64,000 bases of DNA, from NCBI RefSeq assembly GCF_032586155.1, contig NZ_JAWHTC010000002.1, positions 1,116,001 to 1,180,000 of the forward strand, read 5' to 3'. Positions 33,370-42,114 of the stretch are shown in pieces. A program made the position numbers and the translations under genes. The notes under the pieces are model-generated. The model searched no databases. It saw only the letters and a program-made list of their open reading frames with translations, and was not told where the DNA came from. The stretch is from JAWHTC01 sp032586155. Its GTDB lineage: Bacteria; Pseudomonadota; Alphaproteobacteria; Rhodobacterales; Rhodobacteraceae. Position 1 is the first letter of the stretch. Every line of letters begins with the position of its first letter.

Positions 33370-34242
33370 ATGAGCAAGAAACACCCCATCATCTCGGTGA
33401 CGGGCTCGTCAGGTGCGGGCACCTCGACCGTCAAAGGCACTTTCGACCAGATCTTTCGTCGTGAAGGAATCAACGCCGTTTCCATCGAAGGTGACGCGTT
33501 TCACCGCTATGACCGGGCGGCGATGAAGGCCGAACTGACCAAGCGCACCGAGGCCGGTGACGACACGTTCAGCCACTTTTCCTATGACGCCAACGAGCTG
33601 GAAAAACTTGAGGACGTGTTCCGCACCTATGGTGAAACCGGCGGTGGCGAGACCCGGCATTACGTGCATGACGACGAAGAGGCCGAAAAGTTCGGTGTGG
33701 CGCCGGGCAACTTCACCGAGTGGGGCAGCTTTGCGGATGGATCGGACCTGTTGTTTTACGAAGGCCTGCACGGTGCGGTAAAAAACGATGATGTGGACCT
33801 GGCGAAATTCGCCGACCTGAAAATCGGGGTGGTGCCGGTCATCAACCTTGAATGGATCCAGAAGATTCATCGCGACAAGGCACAGCGCGGTTACACAACC
33901 GAAGCGGTGACCGATACGATCCTGCGCCGCATGCATGCCTATGTGCATTGCATTTGCCCGCAATTTATCGAAACCGATGTGAACTTTCAGCGGGTGCCGG
34001 TGGTCGACACCTCCGATCCTTTCATCGCGCGCTGGATTCCGACGGCGGATGAATCGCTGGTGGTGATCCGGTTCAAGGATCCGCGCGGTATCGATTTCCC
34101 CTATCTGACCTCGATGATCGGCGGCAGCTGGATGAGCCGGGCGAATTCGATCGTGATCCCAGGCGGCAAGATGGACCTTGCGATGCAGCTGATCTTTACG
34201 CCGATGGTTCACCGTCTGGTGAGCGAGAGCAAGCGCGTCTGA
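33370..34242 (+). CDS. prk: Phosphoribulokinase (class I, bacterial)
   Basis: A 290-residue enzyme that phosphorylates ribulose-5-phosphate to ribulose-1,5-bisphosphate, the unique substrate of RuBisCO. P-loop GSSGAGTS (12-19), SIEGDAFHR, TFSHFSYDANEL, YEGLHGAV and KIHRDKAQRGYTTEAVTDTILRR match Rhodobacter CbbP along the whole length, including known active-site Asp, Arg and His positions. Rhodobacter-type PRK is activated by NADH. It follows fbp after a 128-base gap with no obvious feature. It appears intact and functional. Confidence 0.97.
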   Translation: MSKKHPIISVTGSSGAGTSTVKGTFDQIFRREGINAVSIEGDAFHRYDRAAMKAELTKRTEAGDDTFSHFSYDANELEKLEDVFRTYGETGGGETRHYVHDDEEAEKFGVAPGNFTEWGSFADGSDLLFYEGLHGAVKNDDVDLAKFADLKIGVVPVINLEWIQKIHRDKAQRGYTTEAVTDTILRRMHAYVHCICPQFIETDVNFQRVPVVDTSDPFIARWIPTADESLVVIRFKDPRGIDFPYLTSMIGGSWMSRANSIVIPGGKMDLAMQLIFTPMVHRLVSESKRV

Positions 34243-34279
34243 TCCAACCTTTTTCCCATTTCCCGCAAGGAGAGCTGAG

Positions 34280-36271
34280 ATGAACACCCACGCAGAGATT
34301 TCGACCACCACCGAAGACATGATGGCAAATGCCATTCGCGCACTGAGCATGGACGCGGTGCAGGCGGCCAATTCTGGTCACCCCGGAGCGCCGATGGGCA
34401 TGGCGGACGTGGCGACGGTTCTGTTCAACCGGTTCATGAACATTGACCCAAGCGCAGACACCTGGTCAGACCGCGATCGGTTCGTGATGAGCGCGGGGCA
34501 TGGGTCGATGCTGGTCTATTCGATCAATCACCTGCTGGGCTATGACGACATGGACATGGACCAGATCCGCAACTTCCGCCAGATGGGATATCGCACGGCG
34601 GGGCACCCGGAATTTGGCCATGCCAAGGGCATCGAGGTCACCACAGGGCCGCTGGGTCAGGGGATCACCACCGCCGTGGGCATGGCGCTGGCTGAGCGGA
34701 TGGATAATGCACGGTTCGGCGACGATCTGGTTGATCACTACACCTATGTCATCGCCGGTGACGGCTGCCTGATGGAAGGTATCAGCCACGAGGCCATCGA
34801 CATGGCCGGTCACATGGGGCTGGGCCGGTTGATCGTGATGTGGGACGACAACAACATCACCATCGATGGCAAGGCAGACCTGTCGACCAGCACGGATCAG
34901 AAGGCCCGTTTCGCAGCCAGTGGTTGGCATGTGCAGGCGGTGGACGGGCACGACAAAGAAGCCATTGCGGCCGCCATAGCGGCGGCCAAAGCCGATCCGC
35001 GCCCGTCGATGATTGCCTGTAAGACGATCATCGGGTTCGGCGCGCCCAACAAGCAGGGCACCAGCGCGACCCACGGCGCACCGCTGGGCGATGAAGAGAT
35101 TGCATTGACCCGGGAGGCGCTGGGCTGGACCCATGCGCCGTTCGAAATCCCGGGCGATGTTTACGAGGCATGGCAAGCAATTGCCAAGCGTGGTCAGGCG
35201 GTTCGTATTGCGTGGGAGAACCGCCTGACCTCCCATAATCAGAAGGCGGCTTTTGAGGCCAGCCATGGTGACGTGGACGAGACGGCACTGAGCGCGGCAA
35301 TGACGGAGTACCGGCGTCAGTTGTCGGCGGATGCCCCAAAGGTTGCCACCCGCAAGGCCAGCGAAATGGCGCTGGAAATCGTCAACGGCACGTTGCCCAA
35401 TTCGGTCGGAGGATCGGCGGACCTGACCGGCTCGAACAACACCCGCACCAGCCAGATGACGCCCGTGTCAAAGGACAATTACGGCGGCGACTACATGCAT
35501 TATGGCGTTCGCGAGTTTGCCATGGCCGCAGTGATGAACGGCATGGCGCTGCATGGCGGGTTCAAGCCCTATGGCGGCACCTTCCTGGCTTTTGCCGATT
35601 ACTGTCGGGGCGCGATCCGCCTGAGCGCGCTGATGGGTGTGCCGGTGGTTTATGTGATGACGCATGACTCGATCGGTCTGGGCGAAGATGGCCCGACCCA
35701 CCAACCGGTGGAGCATATCGCGTCCTTGCGTGCGATGCCCAACCTGATGGTGTTCCGCCCGGCAGACGTGGTGGAAACGGCCGAGGCCTGGGAAATTGCC
35801 ATGACAGACAAGACTACACCGTCGGTTCTGGCGTTGTCACGTCAGGGGCTTCCTTGCGTGCGGACGACCCATAACGACGCGAACAAGAGTGCCAAGGGCG
35901 CCTATGTCCTACGTGACGTGGAGGGTGAGCGCGACGCGACGATCATCGCCACCGGCTCGGAAGTTGAGATTGCTATGGCCGCAGCCGATGCGCTGACGGC
36001 AGAGGGCAAGAAGGTCGCCGTTGTGTCGGCGCCCTGCTTCGAACTGTTTACGCGCCAGGATGACGGCTACCGCATGAGCGTGCTGGGCACCGCCCCACGT
36101 GTTGGCGTCGAGGCCGCCGTGCAGCAGGGCTGGGATGCGATGCTGCGCCACAAGGACCGGTTCATCGGCATGACTGGTTTTGGTGCGTCGGCCCCGGCGG
36201 GCGAGCTTTACGCACACTTCGGAATTACCGCTGATGCCGTGGCCGATGCCGCGCGCGGCTTGATGGGATAA
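34280..36271 (+). CDS. tkt: Transketolase
   Basis: A 663-residue thiamine-diphosphate enzyme (cbbT). Markers are the N-terminal AANSGHPGAPMGMA, the ThDP motif GDGCLMEGISHEAIDMAGHMGLGRLIVMWDDNNITIDG, HGAPLG and DSIGLGEDGPTHQPVEH (catalytic His). It moves two-carbon ketol units to make xylulose-5-phosphate, erythrose-4-phosphate and ribose-5-phosphate during RuBP regeneration. Start ATG 34280 follows AAGGAGAG. Ninety-seven bases of GC-rich DNA lie before gap. Confidence 0.97.
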   Translation: MNTHAEISTTTEDMMANAIRALSMDAVQAANSGHPGAPMGMADVATVLFNRFMNIDPSADTWSDRDRFVMSAGHGSMLVYSINHLLGYDDMDMDQIRNFRQMGYRTAGHPEFGHAKGIEVTTGPLGQGITTAVGMALAERMDNARFGDDLVDHYTYVIAGDGCLMEGISHEAIDMAGHMGLGRLIVMWDDNNITIDGKADLSTSTDQKARFAASGWHVQAVDGHDKEAIAAAIAAAKADPRPSMIACKTIIGFGAPNKQGTSATHGAPLGDEEIALTREALGWTHAPFEIPGDVYEAWQAIAKRGQAVRIAWENRLTSHNQKAAFEASHGDVDETALSAAMTEYRRQLSADAPKVATRKASEMALEIVNGTLPNSVGGSADLTGSNNTRTSQMTPVSKDNYGGDYMHYGVREFAMAAVMNGMALHGGFKPYGGTFLAFADYCRGAIRLSALMGVPVVYVMTHDSIGLGEDGPTHQPVEHIASLRAMPNLMVFRPADVVETAEAWEIAMTDKTTPSVLALSRQGLPCVRTTHNDANKSAKGAYVLRDVEGERDATIIATGSEVEIAMAAADALTAEGKKVAVVSAPCFELFTRQDDGYRMSVLGTAPRVGVEAAVQQGWDAMLRHKDRFIGMTGFGASAPAGELYAHFGITADAVADAARGLMG

Positions 36272-36368
36272 CGCCATGCTCCGGGCAGGGCTCCGGGGTG
36301 GCAAGGATAGGAACCGAAACCCAGGGCCGGGCCCGGGGTGCGAAGAATGAAGACGAAGAGGGAATGAC

Positions 36369-37367
36369 ATGACTGTCAAAGTTGGGATCAGCGGGTTTGG
36401 CCGCATCGGGCGCTGCACGCTGTCGAGCATCATCGAAAGCGGTCGCGAGGACATCCAAGTGGTGAAAATGAACGCCACCGGGCCGATCAACGACATCGCA
36501 CATCTGCTGAAATACGATAGCGTCCATGGCCGTTTTGCCGGCGACATCAAGATCGACGGTGACATGATGGACGTGGGTCAGGGTGCAATGAAGGTGTTCT
36601 CGACCTACAACCCTGAAGAGTTGGACTGGTCGGGGTGTGACGTGGTTCTGGAATGTTCGGGCAAGTTCAACTCGAAAGAGGCTAGCGAGGTGCATATCCG
36701 CCAGGGCGCCAAAAAGGTTCTGGTCTCGGCACCGGCCACCAACGCGGATGTCACCATCGTGCATGGTGTGAACTCGGAAACCCTGACGGCTGATGATCTG
36801 GTCGTGTCGAACGGGTCGTGCACCACCAATTGCCTGGCACCGATGGCGAAGGCGATCAACGATGCAATCGGCATTGAATCGGGCATCATGACCACGATCC
36901 ATTCCTATACAGGCGATCAGCCGACGCTGGATCGCCGCCACAAGGACCTCTATCGCGCGCGGGCTGCGGCGATGAGCATGATCCCGACCTCGACCGGGGC
37001 GGCCAAAGCGATTGGATTGGTGCTGCCGGAGCTGAATGGCAAGCTTGATGGTAGCGCGATCCGTGTGCCGACACCGAACGTGTCGGCGGTGGACCTGACG
37101 TTCATGGCCTCAAAGGACGTGACGGCGGAAGAAGTGAACGCCGCAGTTGAGGCCGCCGCCAATGGCGCGATGAAAGGGATCATGTCCTATGAGACCGAAA
37201 AAAAGGTCTCGGTGGACTATAATCACAACACCCATAGCTGTAACTTCGCAGCCGATCAGACCAAGGTGATGGGCGGCCGGTTGGTGCGCGTTCTTGGCTG
37301 GTATGACAATGAATGGGGCTTTAGCTGCCGGATGGCAGATAACGCCGTGCATATGGGAACGATTTAA
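36369..37367 (+). CDS. gap: Glyceraldehyde-3-phosphate dehydrogenase, predicted NADP(H)-using
   Basis: A 332-residue GAPDH (cbbG). The catalytic Cys is C151 in SNGSCTTNCLAP, and the GFGRIGR dinucleotide motif is intact. Two positions that fix NAD use in other bacteria are changed. The Asp after Asn at the end of strand 2 is Ala (N35-A36), and the Leu-Pro pair in the S-loop (LDLPHKD in NAD enzymes) is Arg-Arg (R189-R190). Loss of the Asp and gain of two arginines should favour the 2'-phosphate of NADP(H), as expected for a reductive Calvin-cycle enzyme. The stop abuts the pgk ATG without a spacer. Confidence 0.95.
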   Translation: MTVKVGISGFGRIGRCTLSSIIESGREDIQVVKMNATGPINDIAHLLKYDSVHGRFAGDIKIDGDMMDVGQGAMKVFSTYNPEELDWSGCDVVLECSGKFNSKEASEVHIRQGAKKVLVSAPATNADVTIVHGVNSETLTADDLVVSNGSCTTNCLAPMAKAINDAIGIESGIMTTIHSYTGDQPTLDRRHKDLYRARAAAMSMIPTSTGAAKAIGLVLPELNGKLDGSAIRVPTPNVSAVDLTFMASKDVTAEEVNAAVEAAANGAMKGIMSYETEKKVSVDYNHNTHSCNFAADQTKVMGGRLVRVLGWYDNEWGFSCRMADNAVHMGTI

Positions 37368-38573
37368 ATGGAAATTCCTGCAATTACCGAAATGGATGTC
37401 CGCGGTAAGCGCCTTGTGGTGCGGGCCGACCTGAATGTCCCGATGAGCGAGGGCCGCGTCACCGACGCGACCCGGATCACCCGCTTTGCCGAGGGGGTGA
37501 AACCGCTGCTGGCCAAAGGTGCGCGGCTGGTGATCCTGACGCATTATGGCCGACCCAAGGGCAAGGTCGTGGCCGAGATGAGCGTGGATCAGTTGCGCCC
37601 GACCTTGGCCGAGGCGCTTGCTGTGGATGTGGCGTTTTGCGCCACGTCTTCGGGTCCTGAGGCCGAGGCGGCTGCTGCGGCGCTGCAGGATGGTCAGGCG
37701 ATCCTGATGGAGAACGTGCGGTTCGATCCGCGCGAAGAGGCCAATGACAGCGGCCTTGGCGCTCTGTTTGCGCGGCTGGGCGATGTTTATGTCAATGATG
37801 CGTTTTCCTGTGCGCATCGGGCGCATGCCAGTACCGAGGCAGTTGCGACTCTGATGCCGTCGGTGGCCGGGCCGCTGATGAGTGAGGAAATTAACGCACT
37901 GCAAAACGCGCTGGAAGCGCCCGAAAGCCCGGCGATTGCCATCGTGGGCGGAGCCAAGGTGTCGACCAAGATTGCCGTGTTGAAGAACCTGGTGAAAAAG
38001 CTGGACGGTGTGATTGTTGGGGGCGGTATGGCGAACACCTTCCTGTTTGCCGACGGTGCACCTATGGGGGCGTCGCTGCACGAGCCGGACCAGATCGACA
38101 CGGTAAAGGAAATCCGTGCGCTGGCGGCTGAGCATAACTGTACGCTTTACCTGCCCGAGGATGTGGCCTGTGGCGCCGAGTTCAAAGCCGGTACGGCAAT
38201 GTCGCTGGTTCCTGCCGCGATGTGCCCCGAGGACCAGATGATCCTGGATGCCGGACCTCAGGCCGTCACGGCGTTTTCGGATGCGCTTGCAACGGCCAAG
38301 ACGATCCTGTGGAACGGGCCGCTGGGTGCGTTTGAAATCCCGCCATTTGACAAGGCTACCAACATGTTAGCGCAAAAGGCGGCGGAATTGACCCGAAATG
38401 GCGGTGCGGTGTCGGTTGCCGGTGGCGGCGACACGGTTTCGGCGCTAATCCATGCCGGAGTAAAGGATGACTTTACCTATGTGTCATCGGCGGGTGGCGC
38501 GTTTCTGGAATGGCTTGAGGGTAAAACCTTGCCCGGGATCGCCGCGCTGATGCGTTCGGATATTGCTGCTTAG
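37368..38573 (+). CDS. pgk: Phosphoglycerate kinase
   Basis: A 401-residue PGK. The substrate motifs are VRADLNVPMSEGRVTD, THYGRPKG and LMENVRFDPREEAND. The nucleotide domain has VGGAKVSTK, WNGPLGAFE and GGGDTVSAL. It phosphorylates 3-phosphoglycerate, the RuBisCO product, for the following GAPDH step. Its ATG directly follows the gap TAA. Clustering of pgk in a cbb operon is found in several but not all autotrophic proteobacteria. Confidence 0.96.
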   Translation: MEIPAITEMDVRGKRLVVRADLNVPMSEGRVTDATRITRFAEGVKPLLAKGARLVILTHYGRPKGKVVAEMSVDQLRPTLAEALAVDVAFCATSSGPEAEAAAAALQDGQAILMENVRFDPREEANDSGLGALFARLGDVYVNDAFSCAHRAHASTEAVATLMPSVAGPLMSEEINALQNALEAPESPAIAIVGGAKVSTKIAVLKNLVKKLDGVIVGGGMANTFLFADGAPMGASLHEPDQIDTVKEIRALAAEHNCTLYLPEDVACGAEFKAGTAMSLVPAAMCPEDQMILDAGPQAVTAFSDALATAKTILWNGPLGAFEIPPFDKATNMLAQKAAELTRNGGAVSVAGGGDTVSALIHAGVKDDFTYVSSAGGAFLEWLEGKTLPGIAALMRSDIAA

Positions 38574-38587
38574 AGGACCTGCGAAAA

Positions 38588-39643
38588 ATGGCTCTTATTA
38601 CCCTTCGACAATTGCTCGATCACGCTGCTGAAAACGATTACGGCGTGCCAGCCTTCAACATCAACAACATGGAGCAGGGCCTGGCGATCATGAACGCCGC
38701 CGCGAAGTGCGACGCGCCAGTGATCATGCAAGCCAGCCGCGGCGCACGGTCCTACGCCGGGGACATCATGCTGAAACACATGATCCAGGCGCTGGCCGAG
38801 ATGTATCCGGATATTCCGATCTGCATGCACCAGGACCATGGCAACAACGAACAGACCTGCATGAGCGCGATCAAGCACGGTTTCACGTCGGTGATGATGG
38901 ACGGCTCTTTGGAGGCGGACATGAAGACGCCCGCCGATTGGGATTACAACGTTGCGATCACCGAACGCGTTGCGCGCATGGCCCATTGGGTTGGAGCGTC
39001 TGTTGAGGGGGAACTGGGCGTTCTGGGCTCGTTGGAAACCGGCGAAGCGGCGGAAGAAGACGGCTCGGGCGCGGTTGGAAAGCTGAGCGAAGATCAGCTT
39101 TTGACCGACCCGGACGAGGCGCTTGATTTCGTCAAACTGACCAAGGTGGACGCGCTGGCAATTGCCTGTGGCACAAGCCACGGCGCTTACAAGTTCAGCT
39201 CGAAACCCACGGGCGAGACGCTGGCGATTTCCCAGATCGAGAAGATCCACGCCAAGATCCCCAATGTGCACCTTGTGATGCATGGCTCGTCGTCGGTTCC
39301 GCAGTACCTGCAGGACCTGATCAACGACAATGGCGGCGAGATGGCCCAGACCTATGGCGTACCGGTTGAAGAGATCGAGCGCGGCATCAAGTCGGGCGTG
39401 CGAAAGGTGAATATCGACACCGACAACCGCATGGCGATAACCGGTCAGTTCCGCAAGGTGGCCAAGGAAAGCCCAGCGCAGTTCGACCCGCGCAAGTTCA
39501 CCATTCCAGCGATGGAAGAAATGGAAAAGCTTTGCCTTGACCGGTTTGAACGGTTCGGCACGGCGGGCAACGCAGGCAAGCTCAAGCCGATCGATCTGGA
39601 TGACATGGCCAAGCGGTACGCAGATGGGTCGCTTGATCCCTAA
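38588..39643 (+). CDS. fba: Class II fructose-bisphosphate aldolase (CbbA type)
   Basis: A 351-residue zinc-dependent aldolase. The catalytic Asp and metal His are in CMHQDHGNN. Further metal and phosphate-loop residues lie in VEGELGVLGSLETGE, GTSHGAYKF and LVMHGSSSVPQ. It joins glyceraldehyde-3-phosphate with dihydroxyacetone phosphate and, in cbb operons, also makes sedoheptulose-1,7-bisphosphate. It starts 14 bases after pgk. In the Rhodobacter form II operon, RuBisCO (cbbM) follows this gene; here it does not. Confidence 0.95.
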   Translation: MALITLRQLLDHAAENDYGVPAFNINNMEQGLAIMNAAAKCDAPVIMQASRGARSYAGDIMLKHMIQALAEMYPDIPICMHQDHGNNEQTCMSAIKHGFTSVMMDGSLEADMKTPADWDYNVAITERVARMAHWVGASVEGELGVLGSLETGEAAEEDGSGAVGKLSEDQLLTDPDEALDFVKLTKVDALAIACGTSHGAYKFSSKPTGETLAISQIEKIHAKIPNVHLVMHGSSSVPQYLQDLINDNGGEMAQTYGVPVEEIERGIKSGVRKVNIDTDNRMAITGQFRKVAKESPAQFDPRKFTIPAMEEMEKLCLDRFERFGTAGNAGKLKPIDLDDMAKRYADGSLDP

Positions 39644-39649
39644 GGAAAT

Positions 39650-39672
39650 GGCGGGGTGAACCCCGCCCCACG
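39650..39672. repeat. REP-like hairpin, copy B (variant head)
   Basis: GGCGGGG-TGAA-CCCCGCC (39650-39667) followed by CCACG. On the minus strand it reads CGTGG before the hairpin, one base off the GTAG head of the other copies. It lies inside the cbb operon between fba and rpe. Confidence 0.6.
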
Positions 39673-39690
39673 AAAACAAGGAGGTTCGAC

Positions 39691-40389
39691 ATGAGCTTTG
39701 ACCGTTCCATCAAGATTGCCCCATCCATCCTGAGTGCGGATTTCGCGAATTTCGGAGAGGAAATTCAGGCCATCGAAGCGCAGGGCGCCGACTGGGTGCA
39801 TGTGGACGTGATGGACGGGCATTTCGTGCCGAACCTCACCTTCGGGCCGCCGGCAGTGAAAGCATTTCGGCCGCATGTGAAGACTTTCATGGACGTACAC
39901 CTGATGATCGCGCCGGTGGATCCATATATCGAGGCCTATGCCGAGGCGGGGGCCGACATGATCGTGGCCCATTTCGAGGCCGGGCCGCATCCGCACCGCA
40001 CGCTTCAGGCAATCCGGGGAACCGGCGCCAAGGCGGGAATTGCGCTGAATCCGGGCACGCCGGCCGGCGCCATCGAATATCTGCTGGACCTGTGTGACAT
40101 GGTGCTGGTGATGAGCGTGAACCCCGGCTTTGGCGGTCAGAAGTTCATTCATTCGGCCGTCGACAAGGTGGCCCAGGTGCGCGAGATGATTGGCGATCGC
40201 GAAATTCACATCCAGGTGGATGGTGGAGTCGACCCCGCTACCGTTGGGCCGCTGGTGGCGGCAGGAGCAGATTGCTTCGTCGCCGGTTCGGCGGTGTTCC
40301 GCGGTGGCTCGGTCCAGAATCCCGGGCCATATGGTGAAAACATCCGTGCGATCCGCGCAGCCGCAGAAGGCGCATTGAAAGCCGCCTGA
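39691..40389 (+). CDS. rpe: Ribulose-phosphate 3-epimerase
   Basis: A 232-residue TIM-barrel epimerase (cbbE). IAPSILSADFANFGEE, DWVHVDVMDGHFVPNLTFGP (metal His and catalytic Asp), VHLMI, MSVNPGFGGQKFI and QVDGGVDPATV are the family motifs. It interconverts xylulose-5-phosphate and ribulose-5-phosphate, supplying PRK. It has an AAGGAGG ribosome site directly after the REP-like element. Confidence 0.96.
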   Translation: MSFDRSIKIAPSILSADFANFGEEIQAIEAQGADWVHVDVMDGHFVPNLTFGPPAVKAFRPHVKTFMDVHLMIAPVDPYIEAYAEAGADMIVAHFEAGPHPHRTLQAIRGTGAKAGIALNPGTPAGAIEYLLDLCDMVLVMSVNPGFGGQKFIHSAVDKVAQVREMIGDREIHIQVDGGVDPATVGPLVAAGADCFVAGSAVFRGGSVQNPGPYGENIRAIRAAAEGALKAA

Positions 40390-40423
40390 AACCAAGCCGT
40401 CCAAGGCGAACAGGACGAAAAAC

Positions 40424-41563
40424 ATGACTGACATCTTCAAAGCGCCCGAGCGTCTGCTCATGGGCCCCGGCCCCTCTAACACTTCTGCTGCAGTTTTGGC
40501 GGCGACGGCGCAGCCGACGATTGGCCACCTGGACCCGGATTTCCAGCGCATGATGGAAGAGGTCAAGGACCTCATGCGATATGCGATGCAGACGGAAAAC
40601 CCGGTCACATTCCCGATCTCGGCGCCTGCGTCGTTGGCGATGGAGGCAGGGTTGGTCAACCTGTTGGAACCCGGTGACACGGCGATCATCGCCCAGAACG
40701 GGGTCTTTGGCGGGCGCATGGCGGATATCGTTGAGCGTTGTGGTGCGAAATGTGTTTTGGTCGAAACCGATTGGGGCAAGCCGATCGACCTGGATAAGGT
40801 GGCCGAGACGATCAAGGCGCACCCCGAAGCAAAGTTGTTGGGGTTCGTACATGCTGAGACCTCGACCGGGGCCGAATCCGATGCCGCCGCGTTGTGCCAG
40901 ATGGCGCAGGAGGCAGGCATCCTGACGCTGATGGACACTGTGACGGGTCTGGGCGGTGTGCCGGTGCGGGTTGATGACTGGGGCGTCGATATCACCTATT
41001 CCGGGACGCAGAAATGCCTGTCGGTTCCGCCGGGGCTGGCGCCGTTTTCGGTGTCGCAACGGGCGATTGAGGCGGTGCAGGCGCGCACGACCAAGGTCCA
41101 GAGCTGGTTCACCGACCTGAACCTGGTGCTGGGCTACTGGTCGGGCGGTGGTGGGGCGCGCTCCTATCACCATACCGCGCCGGTCAACGCGCTTTATGGT
41201 ATGCATGAGGGCCTGCGCCTTTTGAAGGAAGAGGGCCTCGAGGCCGCGTGGGAGCGGCATGCACGGTGTCACCGCAGGCTTGCCGTGGGGCTGCAGGGGT
41301 TGGGGCTGGAGTTCGTCGTCGATGCGCCGCACCGGCTGCCGCAGCTCAATTCGGTTTGGGTGCCCGAGGGGGTGGATGATGCAACGGTGCGCGGCACTTT
41401 GCTTAACGAACACGGGATCGAGGTCGGCGCCGGCCTTGGCCCCTTTGCCGGGCAGGTCTGGCGGATTGGCCTGATGGGTGACACGGCGCGTGAAGACAAC
41501 GTGGACCGGCTTTTGTCAGCGCTCTCGGTGGTGCTGGGCCGTGGTCTGAAAGCTGCGGAGTAA
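40424..41563 (+). CDS. Serine/alanine-glyoxylate aminotransferase family protein
   Basis: A 379-residue class V PLP aminotransferase. LLMGPGPSN at the N-terminus, HAETSTGAESDAAAL, DTVTGLGGVPVRVDDWGVD and the PLP-binding K197 in SGTQKCLSVPPG identify the AGXT/SGAT group. It converts glyoxylate to glycine using serine or alanine. Within a cbb operon that also carries phosphoglycolate phosphatase, it most likely salvages the glyoxylate that arises from 2-phosphoglycolate (photorespiration). Its membership of a cbb operon is unusual. The same family also serves methylotrophic serine cycles. Confidence 0.88.
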   Translation: MTDIFKAPERLLMGPGPSNTSAAVLAATAQPTIGHLDPDFQRMMEEVKDLMRYAMQTENPVTFPISAPASLAMEAGLVNLLEPGDTAIIAQNGVFGGRMADIVERCGAKCVLVETDWGKPIDLDKVAETIKAHPEAKLLGFVHAETSTGAESDAAALCQMAQEAGILTLMDTVTGLGGVPVRVDDWGVDITYSGTQKCLSVPPGLAPFSVSQRAIEAVQARTTKVQSWFTDLNLVLGYWSGGGGARSYHHTAPVNALYGMHEGLRLLKEEGLEAAWERHARCHRRLAVGLQGLGLEFVVDAPHRLPQLNSVWVPEGVDDATVRGTLLNEHGIEVGAGLGPFAGQVWRIGLMGDTAREDNVDRLLSALSVVLGRGLKAAE

Positions 41564-41568
41564 AAGCA

Positions 41569-42114
41569 ATGGCAGCAATTCCCCCGGTATGTGATTTTGG
41601 CTGGAAGGCCCCGGGCTTCAATCTTCCAGGCGTCGATGGCAACGACTATTCCTTTGCCGACATCGCCGGGCTGAACGGCACGTTGATCATGTTCATCTGC
41701 AACCACTGTCCTTACGTTCTGGCGGTGAAGGACCGGATCATCCGTGATGCGGAAGAGCTGAAACGGTTTGGTATCGGCGTGGCGGCGATTTCGTCGAATG
41801 ACGTGGTCGCCTATCCGCAGGACAGTTTCGAGAAGATGAAGGAAGAGGGCTATCCCTTTCCCTATCTCTTTGACGAGAGCCAAGAGGTGGCGCGGGCCTA
41901 TGATGCGGTCTGCACGCCGGATTTCTTTGGTTTCAATTCCAAGGGCGAGTTGCAATATCGCGGCCGTCTGGATGCCAGCCGCAAGGAAAGCGGCCCGGCG
42001 GACCTAAAACGTGACCTGTTCGAAGGGATGAAGCTGGTGGCTGAGACTGGCAGGGGACCGGAAGATCAGATTGCCTCGATGGGATGCTCGATCAAGTGGA
42101 AGGATGCGTCGTGA
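41569..42114 (+). CDS. Thioredoxin-fold AhpC/TSA-like protein
   Basis: A 181-residue cytoplasmic protein of the AhpC/TSA-like thioredoxin fold. The active region IMFICNHCPYVLAVKDRII has Cys-x2-Cys, as in a group of peroxiredoxin-like proteins of unclear substrate. GIGVAAISSNDVVAYPQDSFEKMK and FPYLFDESQEVARAYDAVCTPDFFGFN are typical of this group. It starts five bases after the aminotransferase and overlaps gph by three bases. A redox-protective or regulatory role for Calvin-cycle enzymes is a guess from context. Confidence 0.8.
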   Translation: MAAIPPVCDFGWKAPGFNLPGVDGNDYSFADIAGLNGTLIMFICNHCPYVLAVKDRIIRDAEELKRFGIGVAAISSNDVVAYPQDSFEKMKEEGYPFPYLFDESQEVARAYDAVCTPDFFGFNSKGELQYRGRLDASRKESGPADLKRDLFEGMKLVAETGRGPEDQIASMGCSIKWKDAS

